Shown here: one piece after another, positions 7,932 through 15,490 of the stretch | Position numbering within the stretch: position 1 is the stretch's first letter | How the letters are laid out: every line of letters starts with the position of its first letter | DNA from: Candidatus Brevundimonas colombiensis | Lineage (GTDB): Bacteria; Pseudomonadota; Alphaproteobacteria; Caulobacterales; Caulobacteraceae | DNA: 64,000 nucleotides | NCBI GenBank assembly: GCA_029202665.1 | Contig: CP119326.1 | Span: 2,914,001-2,978,000, forward strand | Direction: 5' to 3' | The notes under the pieces: model-generated | Database searches by the model: none | Seen by the model: only the letters and a program-made list of their open reading frames with translations | What the model was told of the DNA's origin: nothing | Translations under genes and position numbers: made by a program

Positions 7932-8062
7932 TCCGCTCATCCCCGCGAAAGCGGGGACCCAGCGCCTTGGGCGTTCCGGCGTCTGGCTGGTCTCGCCCTG
8001 CCTGATCCAAGGCATTGATGCCGCGAAATAACTGGGTCCCCGCTTTCGCGGGAATGAGCGGA
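7932..8062. repeat. REP-like inverted-repeat element between tlyA and valS
   Basis: Two 31-base arms (7932-7962 and 8032-8062) are inverted copies with one mismatch, separated by 69 bases. Each arm also folds on itself: CCCCGC-GAAA-GCGGGG in the left arm (a GNRA tetraloop) and CCCCGC-TTTC-GCGGGA in the right. Inside the spacer GCCTTGG (7964-7970) can pair with CCAAGGC (about 8008-8014). The layout is that of a paired REP/BIME-type element and fills the whole tlyA-valS gap. Confidence 0.85.
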
Positions 8063-8072
8063 AAGAAGACGG

Positions 8073-10805
8073 TCATCCGATCTCGCTGAGACGGGCCAGC
8101 GCCGCCTGCAGCTTGGCCTTGCCGGCCTCGGCCTCGGCCAGTTTGGCGCGCTGTTCGTCCACGACTTCCGGCGCGGCGCGGGCGACGAAGTTGGGGTTGC
8201 CCAGCTTCTTGTTCACATGGCCGATGTCGCTGTCGAAGGCGGCGATCTCCTTCTCCAGACGCGCCCGTTCGGCGGTCAGGTCGATGATGCCCGCCAGCGA
8301 CAGGGCGACGGTCGAGCCGCCCGAGACGAAGGTCACGGCGCCCGTCGGGGCAGCATCCGCCGACCCGACCTCTGACACCCGACCCAGGGTCAGGATCAGA
8401 TCGCGATGGCGGGCGATGCGTTCGGCGGTCACGGCGTCGGGCGCGACGAAGGCCAGCGGCGGCTTGGCCGACGGCGGCACGTTCATCTCGGCGCGCAGCC
8501 CCCGAATCTCACCGACCAGATCGACCAGCCAGCCGATCTCGGCCTCGGCCGAGGCGTCGATGAAGGCATCCGGCAGAACCGGCCATTCGGCGCCGATCAG
8601 CAGGCCATCACGAGCGGGACCTTCCTTGCCCAGTTCGGCCCAAAGCTCCTCGGTGATGAAGGGCATGACCGGATGCAACAGCTTCAGCGTCTGGTCCAGC
8701 GTCCAGGCGGTCATGGCGCGCGTCTCGGCCTTGGCGGCCTCGTCCGATCCCTGGAACACCGGCTTGGCCAGTTCCAGATACCAGTCGCAGAAGACGTTCC
8801 AGACGAAGCGGTACAGGGCGCCCGCCGCATCGTCGAACCGTCCGCCTTCGATGGCGTCGGACACGGCGCGTTCGGTCTTGGTCAGTTCGCCGCGAATCCA
8901 GCGGTTGATCGTCTGTTCGACTGTCGCGGGATCAAAGCCCTCGACGCGGCGCGCTTCGTTCATCTGGCTGAAGCGGGCGGCGTTCCACAGCTTGGTGCCG
9001 AAGTTGCGGTAACCCTCGATCCGCTGTTTCGACAGTTTGATGTCGCGCGTGCCCGACAGGATGGCCATGGTGAAGCGCAACGGATCGGCGCCCAGTTCGT
9101 CGATGATGCCCAGGGGGTCGATGACGTTCCCCTTGGATTTCGACATCTTCTGGCCCTTCTCGTCGCGGACCAGACCGTTGATGATGACCCGCTTGAAGGG
9201 AACCTCGCCGTCCATGAAGTGCAGGCCCATCATCATCATCCGGGCGACCCAGAAGAAGATGATGTCCGCCGCCGTGACCAGGTCGCTGGTCGGATAGAAC
9301 CGCTCCAGATCCTCGGTCTTCTCGGGCCAGCCCATGGTCGAGAAGGGCCACAGGGCCGAGGAGAACCAAGTGTCCAGAACGTCCTCGTCCTGGGTCAGAG
9401 CGACCTCGGAATCATAGTCCGCCATCGCCTGTTCGCGGGCGTCCTCTTCCGTTTCGGCGACGTAGATTTCGCCGTTCGGACCGTACCATGCCGGGATGCG
9501 GTGGCCCCACCACAGCTGGCGCGAGATGCACCACGGCTCGATGTTCCTCAGCCATTCGAAATAAATCTTCTCGTACGACTTCGGCTCGAACACCGTGTCG
9601 CCCTGCTCCACCGCCTTCAGCGCGGGCTGGGCCAGGACCTTGGCGTCGACGTACCATTGATCCGTCAGCCACGGCTCGATGACCACGCCGGAGCGGTCGC
9701 CGTGCGGGACGACATGTTTGGTCTTCTCGATCTCGCGCAGCCAGCCCTCTTCCTCGGCGCAGGCGACGATGGCCTTGCGCGCGGCGAAACGGTCCTGCCC
9801 CACATAGTCCGACGGCACATCCGGCGTGTCGGCGTCGGTGATGCGGCCGAAAGCGTCCAGAATATTCAGCGACGGCAGGCCCGCGCGCTTTCCCACGCCG
9901 AAGTCATTGAAATCATGCGCTGGCGTGATCTTGACCGCGCCCGAACCCTTGGTCGGGTCGGCATAGTCGTCGGCGACGATGGGAATGCGACGGCCGACGA
10001 TCGGCAGGGTCACGAACTTGCCGACCAGACCGGCGTAGCGTTCGTCGTCCGGGTGAACCGCGACGCCAGTGTCACCCAGCATGGTCTCGGGCCGGGTCGT
10101 GGCGACGACGATGAAGTCACGCGTCTCCCACCCGATCGCCTTGCCGTCTTCATCGAAGGCGACGGGGTGTTCGTAGGTCACGCCATCGGCCAGCGGATAG
10201 GCGAAGCGCCAATAGGCGCCGTCCACCTCGCGCTGCTCGACCTCCAAGTCCGAGATGGCGGTCTGGAAATGCGGGTCCCAGTTCACCAGCCGCTTGTCAC
10301 GGTAGATCAGACCTTCCTTGTGCAGTTGCACGAAGACCTTGCGGACGGCGGCGTTCAGCCCCTCGTCCAGGGTGAACCGCTCGCGCGACCAGTCGCAGGA
10401 GGCGCCCAGGCGACGCAGCTGGCGCACGATGGTCCCGCCGCTCTCGGCCTTCCATTCCCAGATCTTTTCGATAAAGGCGTCGCGCCCCATGTCGCGGCGG
10501 CCGACATTGCCCGCGGCGGCCAGCTGGCGTTCCACCACCATCTGCGTGGCGATGCCCGCATGGTCGGTGCCGGGCAGCCAAAGCACCGCCTTGCCCTTCA
10601 TCCGGTGATAGCGGGCCAAGATGTCCTGCAGCGTATTGTTCAGCGCATGGCCGATGTGCAGACTGCCCGTCACGTTCGGCGGCGGAATGACGATCGAATA
10701 GGCGCCTGCGGCGCCTTCGGTGCGGGGCGCGAACAGGCCGCTGTCTTCCCACTGGGCGTAGAGGCGAGGCTCGGCGGCCTGGGGTTCGAAAGTCTTCTCA
10801 AGCAT
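8073..10805 (-). CDS. valS: Valyl-tRNA synthetase
   Basis: A 910-residue class I synthetase that charges tRNA-Val. HIGH is at residues 50-53 (GSLHIGHALNN) and KMSKS at about 553-557 (KMSKSKGNVIDP). The editing (CP1) domain lies between, with TTRPETMLGDT. The C-terminus ends in the ValS coiled-coil arm (ERARLEKEIAAFDSDI onwards). Length and order are normal. It is downstream of popZ and the tolC gene on the same strand, an arrangement also remembered from Caulobacter. Confidence 0.97.
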   Translation of the reverse strand: MLEKTFEPQAAEPRLYAQWEDSGLFAPRTEGAAGAYSIVIPPPNVTGSLHIGHALNNTLQDILARYHRMKGKAVLWLPGTDHAGIATQMVVERQLAAAGNVGRRDMGRDAFIEKIWEWKAESGGTIVRQLRRLGASCDWSRERFTLDEGLNAAVRKVFVQLHKEGLIYRDKRLVNWDPHFQTAISDLEVEQREVDGAYWRFAYPLADGVTYEHPVAFDEDGKAIGWETRDFIVVATTRPETMLGDTGVAVHPDDERYAGLVGKFVTLPIVGRRIPIVADDYADPTKGSGAVKITPAHDFNDFGVGKRAGLPSLNILDAFGRITDADTPDVPSDYVGQDRFAARKAIVACAEEEGWLREIEKTKHVVPHGDRSGVVIEPWLTDQWYVDAKVLAQPALKAVEQGDTVFEPKSYEKIYFEWLRNIEPWCISRQLWWGHRIPAWYGPNGEIYVAETEEDAREQAMADYDSEVALTQDEDVLDTWFSSALWPFSTMGWPEKTEDLERFYPTSDLVTAADIIFFWVARMMMMGLHFMDGEVPFKRVIINGLVRDEKGQKMSKSKGNVIDPLGIIDELGADPLRFTMAILSGTRDIKLSKQRIEGYRNFGTKLWNAARFSQMNEARRVEGFDPATVEQTINRWIRGELTKTERAVSDAIEGGRFDDAAGALYRFVWNVFCDWYLELAKPVFQGSDEAAKAETRAMTAWTLDQTLKLLHPVMPFITEELWAELGKEGPARDGLLIGAEWPVLPDAFIDASAEAEIGWLVDLVGEIRGLRAEMNVPPSAKPPLAFVAPDAVTAERIARHRDLILTLGRVSEVGSADAAPTGAVTFVSGGSTVALSLAGIIDLTAERARLEKEIAAFDSDIGHVNKKLGNPNFVARAAPEVVDEQRAKLAEAEAGKAKLQAALARLSEIG

Positions 10806-10876
10806 TGGGGACTTCTTTGTTGCTAAACGCTCCGCGCGCGGCGCGTCGCTCCTTGAGCATATCGAAAATGCAGAAA

Positions 10877-10898
10877 GGCGGCCCCTTCAGGAGCCGCC
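10877..10898 (-). terminator. Probable terminator after popZ
   Basis: GGCGGC (10877-10882) pairs with GCCGCC (10893-10898) and, read on the minus strand, is followed by TTTCTGCATTTTC. It lies about 31 bases past the popZ stop and separates popZ from valS. Confidence 0.65.
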
Positions 10899-10928
10899 CC
10901 TCGGATTAGTCTGCGGTCAAGCGAAGGG

Positions 10929-11540
10929 CTAGGCGCTGCGCGCGATGCGTTCGACTTCCTTGCGTACCTGGGCCTCCACGATGGCGGGCAGATTGGCGTC
11001 CAGCCAGTCTTTCAGCAGGGGCCGGAGCATTTCGGCGACCATGGCCTCCACCGTATTGCCGCTGACGAAGGGCAGATCGCCGGTCGAGACGGCGGGCGCC
11101 GGGTCCGGCTTCTTGAAACTGGCGGCCAGACCGGCGAACGCGGAGGCGGCGCTGGCGGCGGCGCTGTCGCCGACCAGGGTGTCGTAGGCGGGCTCCGAGA
11201 CCGGGGTCGACACAGGGGAAGGCGCGGGCGGCTCGGGCGCCTGATAGGTTTCGGCCGGCGTCACATCCAGATCGCCGATGGTCTCGGTCGGGGCGGCGTC
11301 GTAACGGTCGGTCAGCTCCAGCACATCGTCTTCGACGGCGATGGCCGGTTCAGGCTCGAACGGGGCGGCGAAGACCGTGTCGGCCGCAGCGGGCTTGGGC
11401 TCGGGTTCAGCCTGCGCCGCGACCTCAGGCGCCGATTCGGCGGCCGGGGTTTCGGCCGGGGCCTCATCTTCGGAGATGATCCGGCGAATCGACGCCAGGA
11501 TCTCTTCCATGGTCGGTTCCTGGGCGGACTGATCGGTCAT
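10929..11540 (-). CDS. popZ: PopZ, polar organizing protein
   Basis: A 203-residue DUF2497 protein that self-assembles into a polar matrix anchoring the chromosome partition complex and cell-cycle proteins. The N-terminal helix EPTMEEILASIRRIISEDE (about residues 8-26) is the partner-binding helix and is nearly invariant in the family. A Pro/Glu-rich disordered spacer follows (about 27-120). The C-terminal helices (MVAEMLRPLLKDWLDANLP and IVEAQVRKEVERIA) are the oligomerisation module. ATG at 11538-11540 is preferred to the longer frame because it begins at the conserved MTDQS. Its presence supports Caulobacterales. Confidence 0.96.
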   Translation of the reverse strand: MTDQSAQEPTMEEILASIRRIISEDEAPAETPAAESAPEVAAQAEPEPKPAAADTVFAAPFEPEPAIAVEDDVLELTDRYDAAPTETIGDLDVTPAETYQAPEPPAPSPVSTPVSEPAYDTLVGDSAAASAASAFAGLAASFKKPDPAPAVSTGDLPFVSGNTVEAMVAEMLRPLLKDWLDANLPAIVEAQVRKEVERIARSA

Positions 11541-11704
11541 GGCGCAACCTTGGGCGTGGCCTGGGACGAAAGGTGGCTTACGGAACGATCCGCGCGCCGC
11601 GAAAAGGACGACGCCAGACAAAGGATCGTCTGGAATCTATGCCTTGTCGTCGCATCTTCGCCCGCTGGAATCAACGGGCGCGTTCGTCGGGCGCGGGTTC
11701 GGCG

Positions 11705-13240
11705 TCAGTTGCGGGGCGCGGTGCGCACGACCTCGCCCTTCAACTGGGCGTCGATCGGCGCGTCCGGCGCGTCCACAGTTCCCACGATGGGCGGCGAGGC
11801 CACGCGGTCAAGCGTCTCGATCACGCCATCCCACGGCAGACCGCCGCGGCCCTGGACGTGATCATAGTTGGTCTTGGGATCATAGGCGTCAACGGTGGGA
11901 TTCAGCGCCGGCCCTTCCAGTTGACCCATGGCGGCCAGCAGAGAGGCGCGGGCGACGTATTCGGCGGCGCGGGCGTTGGCGACGGCGGTCTGGGAGGCGC
12001 GCAGCGTCACTTCCTGGTTCAGGACGTCCAGGGTGGTGCGCAGACCGACCTGCGCCTCCTGGCGCACGCCCTCGGCGGCGACCGAGGCGGCGCGCACAGC
12101 CTCGGTTCCGGCCGTCACATTGGCGCGGGTCGACAGCACCTGGGCATAGGCGGAGCTGACGTTCTGAAGCACCGTGCGACGTTCGCCCTCAATGGACATC
12201 TGGGCAGCGTTGGCGCGCTCCAGCGCCTGGGCCACGCGCGACTGGTTCAAACCGCCGGTGAACAGCGGCACCGACAGGGTGGCGCCGGCGGTGAAGCTGC
12301 GGCGATCAGCCAGCTGCCCCAGGTCGCCCAGATCATTGGACGATCCGCCGTAGGAGGCGGTGGCGCGCACCGACGGCATATATTCCGAACGGGCGGCGGC
12401 GACGGCGGCCTCTGCCCCCTGCAGTTGATAGGTGGCGGCCAGAACGCCTGGATTGCGTTGCAGCGCCGTCTCCATGGCGACGTCGAAGTCGGTCGGCACG
12501 GCCGGAAGCGTCGGCGCGGCCTCCAGATCGGTCGGCGACTGGCCCACGACGGCGGCGTAGGCGGCGCGCGAGGTGGCCAGCTGGGCCTGGGCATTGGCCA
12601 GATCGGCCTCGGACTGGGCCTGGGACGCCTCGGCCTGGGCGACGTCGGTGCGGGTGATCTCCCCCACCTCGAAGCGGGCGCTTGTCTCTTCCAGCTGGCG
12701 CTGCAGGACGCTGAGATTCTCCTGGCGGATGCGCAGGATCTCCATGTCGCGGGTGACGTTCACATAGGCCTGGATGACCGACAGCATGACCGACTGTTCG
12801 ATCTGACGCAGGTTTTCGCGGCCGGCCAGCACCCCGGCGCGGGCCTGATCGATGGCGCGCGCGGTGCGGCCGCCGGTCCACAGGTTCTGGCTCAGGCTGA
12901 CGCCGAGATTGGCGCCCTGGGTTTCGGACGACTTGGTCGAGATCTGGGTGTCCGGCACGCCGTCCCCGTTCGTGTCGACGAACTGGGTCACGGCGGGGAA
13001 GTCGTTGCGGGTGTAGTCCACGCCGGCCGAGGCGCTGAGCGTCGGACGCAGGCCCGAACGTGCCTGGACCACCGATTCGTCCAAGGCCCGCTGGTTTGCG
13101 CGCTGGGCCAGCAGGTTGGGATTGGTCCGGTAGGCCAGGGCGATGGCGTCCTGAAGCGTCTCGGCCCAGGCGGGCGCGCCCAGGCCGGTCATCACGGCGA
13201 CCACTGCGGCCGAAGCCAGCACACGCGAGCGTTTCAACAT
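11705..13240 (-). CDS. tolC: TolC-family outer membrane efflux/secretion protein
   Basis: A 511-residue outer-membrane channel protein with signal peptide (MLKRSRVLASAAVVAVMTGL to APAWAE) and the two repeated long-helix coiled-coil halves of TolC, e.g. LQDAIALAYRTNPNLLAQRANQRALD and AYVNVTRDMEILRIRQENL. The start at 13238-13240 has AAGGACGG just upstream; the longer frame lacks a signal peptide. TolC proteins connect inner-membrane ABC or RND pumps to the outside; the neighbouring popZ and valS do not show the partner pump. It may serve type I secretion (S-layer export in Caulobacter uses such proteins), which is only analogy here. Confidence 0.93.
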   Translation of the reverse strand: MLKRSRVLASAAVVAVMTGLGAPAWAETLQDAIALAYRTNPNLLAQRANQRALDESVVQARSGLRPTLSASAGVDYTRNDFPAVTQFVDTNGDGVPDTQISTKSSETQGANLGVSLSQNLWTGGRTARAIDQARAGVLAGRENLRQIEQSVMLSVIQAYVNVTRDMEILRIRQENLSVLQRQLEETSARFEVGEITRTDVAQAEASQAQSEADLANAQAQLATSRAAYAAVVGQSPTDLEAAPTLPAVPTDFDVAMETALQRNPGVLAATYQLQGAEAAVAAARSEYMPSVRATASYGGSSNDLGDLGQLADRRSFTAGATLSVPLFTGGLNQSRVAQALERANAAQMSIEGERRTVLQNVSSAYAQVLSTRANVTAGTEAVRAASVAAEGVRQEAQVGLRTTLDVLNQEVTLRASQTAVANARAAEYVARASLLAAMGQLEGPALNPTVDAYDPKTNYDHVQGRGGLPWDGVIETLDRVASPPIVGTVDAPDAPIDAQLKGEVVRTAPRN

Positions 13241-13378
13241 TGTCCGTCCTTGCCCGACGCCCCGAAAAGAACGCCCGAATGTTTTCTCAAGCGTAACTGC
13301 GGCCTGACTGAACCACACGCCAGTTAAGTTTTCTTCACGGTTGCGGTCGCGCGATCCGTCGCCCGGCCGATCAGGTTG

Positions 13379-14008
13379 CTACAGCGCGAAGGTAGGCGCC
13401 GACGTCAACTCGGCAAGGACCGCCGGCGACGAATCGAACAGCTCGCGGCGCGACAGCCCCTCGGCCGTCTTGACGAACAGCGCCGCCTTGCCGATCGCGC
13501 CGCGACGCTCCACCACCACGATCCGGCCGCCGGGCCGCAGCGCGGCGCCCCACGATTCGGGCAAGGTCTCGACCCCGCCCTCGGACACGATCAGATCCCA
13601 GTTCTCGCCGGTCGGCTGCGATAGCGGCTGCACCGCCGTCGCGACGCCCTCTGCGGCCAGGGCGTCGCCGACGACGCCGAACACGGCTTCCTCTGATTCC
13701 TGGGCGGTGACGACCAGCCCCATCCGAGCCAACACGGCCGCGGCGTAGGGTGCGGCCATGGCCAGGGCCTTCTCGCCCTCACGCGCATTGGCGGCCTGGA
13801 GCAGCTTGGCCACGTCGCGCGCCGGCATCAGGCGGCGGTCCCCGGCGATGGCCAGGACCTCTTCGGAATAGGCGGCGAAGGCGCGGTCGGGGGCGCAGAA
13901 CTGTTCGCGCGGCACGGCCAGCATAGCCAGGTGAATCGCGCGATCCGTCACGTCGTTCACCCGCACCTGCGAGTCGACCATAGCCTTGCGCTCGGCGGTG
14001 AAATCCAT
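13379..14008 (-). CDS. Degenerate protein-L-isoaspartate methyltransferase homologue
   Basis: A 209-residue member of the PCMT (Pcm) superfamily by overall order: an N-terminal MVDSQVRVNDVTD segment, PREQF, then a Rossmann-like half and a C-terminal WGAALRPGGRIVVVE. The SAM-binding motif I normally reads like VLEIGTGSGY; here the aligned stretch is ALAMAAPYAAAVLA, without the glycine pattern. It therefore may not bind SAM or repair isoaspartate. It is intact and uses normal codons, so it is not a pseudogene. Role unknown; it sits upstream of tolC on the same strand. Confidence 0.75.
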   Translation of the reverse strand: MDFTAERKAMVDSQVRVNDVTDRAIHLAMLAVPREQFCAPDRAFAAYSEEVLAIAGDRRLMPARDVAKLLQAANAREGEKALAMAAPYAAAVLARMGLVVTAQESEEAVFGVVGDALAAEGVATAVQPLSQPTGENWDLIVSEGGVETLPESWGAALRPGGRIVVVERRGAIGKAALFVKTAEGLSRRELFDSSPAVLAELTSAPTFAL

Positions 14009-14144
14009 CTGTGGGCAGCCTTCAACGATAATCCGGGAGGAAAACTCGCGCGCTTATAGGTCCGTGCGTTGCAGCGGACAATCCGATCTGATAGCGAACG
14101 CCCCTCGCAATGACCGCCCCCTGAGAAATCGGGGATCAAAAAGC

Positions 14145-14218
14145 GGCCTGATGGCGGAGTGGTGACGCAGAGGACTGCAAATCCTTGCACCCGGGTTCGA
14201 TTCCCGGTCAGGCCTCCA
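14145..14218 (+). tRNA. tRNA-Cys (GCA anticodon)
   Basis: A 74-nt cloverleaf including encoded CCA. Acceptor arms GGCCTGA (14145-14151) and TCAGGCC (14208-14214) pair fully. The anticodon stem GAGGA/TCCTT encloses CTGCAAA, giving anticodon GCA. The T-loop GGTTCGATT and encoded CCA (14216-14218) are present. Confidence 0.97.
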
Positions 14219-14235
14219 TTGCGACGATACGGACG

Positions 14236-14268
14236 AAGGCCGCCCCCACGGGCGGCCTTTTCGTTTCA
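14236..14268. terminator. Bidirectional terminator between tRNA-Cys and the SpoU gene
   Basis: A perfect 10-bp stem, AAGGCCGCCC (14236-14245) with GGGCGGCCTT (14250-14259), loop CCAC, followed by TTCGTTT. It ends the tRNA transcript on + and overlaps the stop codon of the convergent methyltransferase gene on -. Confidence 0.88.
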
Positions 14269-15090
14269 AGCGCCCAACGCCGTCGTGGTCAGATGATGCA
14301 GGGCCACCGCGCTGGTCGCCGCGACGTTCAGCGAATCGAATCCCCCCGCCATGGCGATGCCGATGGGGCGACAACGGTCGATGACATCCCGCGGCAGGCC
14401 CGGCCCCTCTGAGCCCAGCACCACGGCGACCGCACCTTTGCGACGATAGTCCGCCAGACGCTCGCCCGCCGATGGGGTCAAGGCCAACACCTCGACCCCC
14501 GCCTGGGTCAGGGCGTCCAGAATGCCGGACGACGCGGCGACGGCGAACGGCGTGCGCAACACCGCCCCGACCGAAACCCGGATGGCCTTGCGATAAAAGG
14601 GATCGCAGCAGGTCGAATCCAGCAGGACGGCCCTGGCCCCGAAGGCGGCGGCGTTGCGGAACAGGCCGCCCATATTGTCGTGATTGCCGATGCCGCTGGC
14701 GACGACGAAGACATCGTCCGCCGCCACATCTTGCAGCAGCGCCTCCAAGGGCGGCGGAGCAGGCTTTTCGCCCAGGGCCAGAATGCCCCGGTGCAGTTCG
14801 AACCCGGCGATCCGATCCAGCACCGCCTGGCCCGCGACATAGACCGATGCGTCCGCCGGAAGCGCCCGGATGACGTCATCCAACGCGGCCACGCGCTTTT
14901 CCGCCAGCAGCAGCGACAGCGGCCGACACAGGGATGCGCCGGACGCCAGACCGCGCACCACCACCTCCCCTTCCGCAATGAACAGACCCTGACGCCCCGT
15001 CAGATCACGCTCGCGAATGTCGCGATAGGCGGCGACGCGCGGGTCCTCGGGGTCTTCGACAATTATCGGCTCGATGGTTCGATTTCCCAT
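14266..15090 (-). CDS. TrmH/SpoU-family RNA 2'-O-methyltransferase
   Basis: A 274-residue SPOUT methyltransferase. The C-terminal knot motifs are clear: IGNHDNMGGLFRNAAAFGA (motif 1, about 150-168), AVVLGSEGPGLP (motif 2) and SLNVAATSAVALHHL (motif 3). The N-terminal third is a substrate-binding domain as in RlmB-type enzymes. The substrate nucleotide (rRNA or tRNA) cannot be told from sequence. It lies between tRNA-Cys and tRNA-Asn on the opposite strand. Confidence 0.92.
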   Translation of the reverse strand: MGNRTIEPIIVEDPEDPRVAAYRDIRERDLTGRQGLFIAEGEVVVRGLASGASLCRPLSLLLAEKRVAALDDVIRALPADASVYVAGQAVLDRIAGFELHRGILALGEKPAPPPLEALLQDVAADDVFVVASGIGNHDNMGGLFRNAAAFGARAVLLDSTCCDPFYRKAIRVSVGAVLRTPFAVAASSGILDALTQAGVEVLALTPSAGERLADYRRKGAVAVVLGSEGPGLPRDVIDRCRPIGIAMAGGFDSLNVAATSAVALHHLTTTALGA

Positions 15091-15139
15091 TGCAAGATTG
15101 GAACACCCGCTGCTATAGGCCCGCCTCCCGAGCAGATGT

Positions 15140-15214
15140 TCCGCAGTAGCTCAGTGGTAGAGCAGCCGACTGTTAATCGGCTGGTCGTAGGTTCGAATCC
15201 TACCTGCGGAGCCA
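15140..15214 (+). tRNA. tRNA-Asn (GTT anticodon)
   Basis: A 75-nt cloverleaf including encoded CCA (15212-15214). Acceptor TCCGCAG (15140-15146) pairs with CTGCGGA (15204-15210), discriminator G. The anticodon stem GCCGA/TCGGC encloses CTGTTAA, anticodon GTT. The T-arm GGTTCGAATCC is canonical. Confidence 0.97.
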
Positions 15215-15423
15215 CTCTGGTGTAAAGGTCGACAGGTTTCGACCCCTCCACCTGAAAATCATCAAGCCGTTTGAGTATTCGGTTCTTCATTTATGAAGAC
15301 CGTTCGACCGATGTCGCCCATCGAATCGGGAAAGCGGGCTCCACGAAGGACTGGTCTTGAAAGATCGCCCAAACGCCGCGCCCTGGTGTCGCTTTGACGC
15401 CCCGCTTTCCAGTCCGTAGGTGA

Positions 15424-15451
15424 GAACCTTGGCGAACCTTGAGCGTTCGCC
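15424..15451 (+). promoter_or_regulatory. Overlapping direct and inverted repeat upstream of mrpA
   Basis: GAACCTTG is repeated at 15424-15431 and 15434-15441 (period 10, one helical turn), and GGCGAAC (15431-15437) pairs with GTTCGCC (15445-15451). It lies about 40 bases before the first Mrp gene. It could be a regulator site or a leader hairpin. The GAAC spacing is N6, so it is not a LexA box. The remaining sequence between tRNA-Asn and mrpA shows only a short palindrome at 15285-15298. Confidence 0.35.
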
Positions 15452-15490
15452 CAAACCACCCGCGATCATTCGGAGAGACGCGCCGCCTCG

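Noticed and set aside
8406..10826. An open frame of about 800 codons on the + strand opposite valS
   Set aside because: It is Arg/Gly/His-rich with no family resemblance and mirrors the valS frame; GC-rich codons give long antisense frames.
15424..15441. LexA box before the mrp operon
   Set aside because: GAAC-N6-GAAC has a spacing of six, not seven, so it does not fit the operator found before uvrA.
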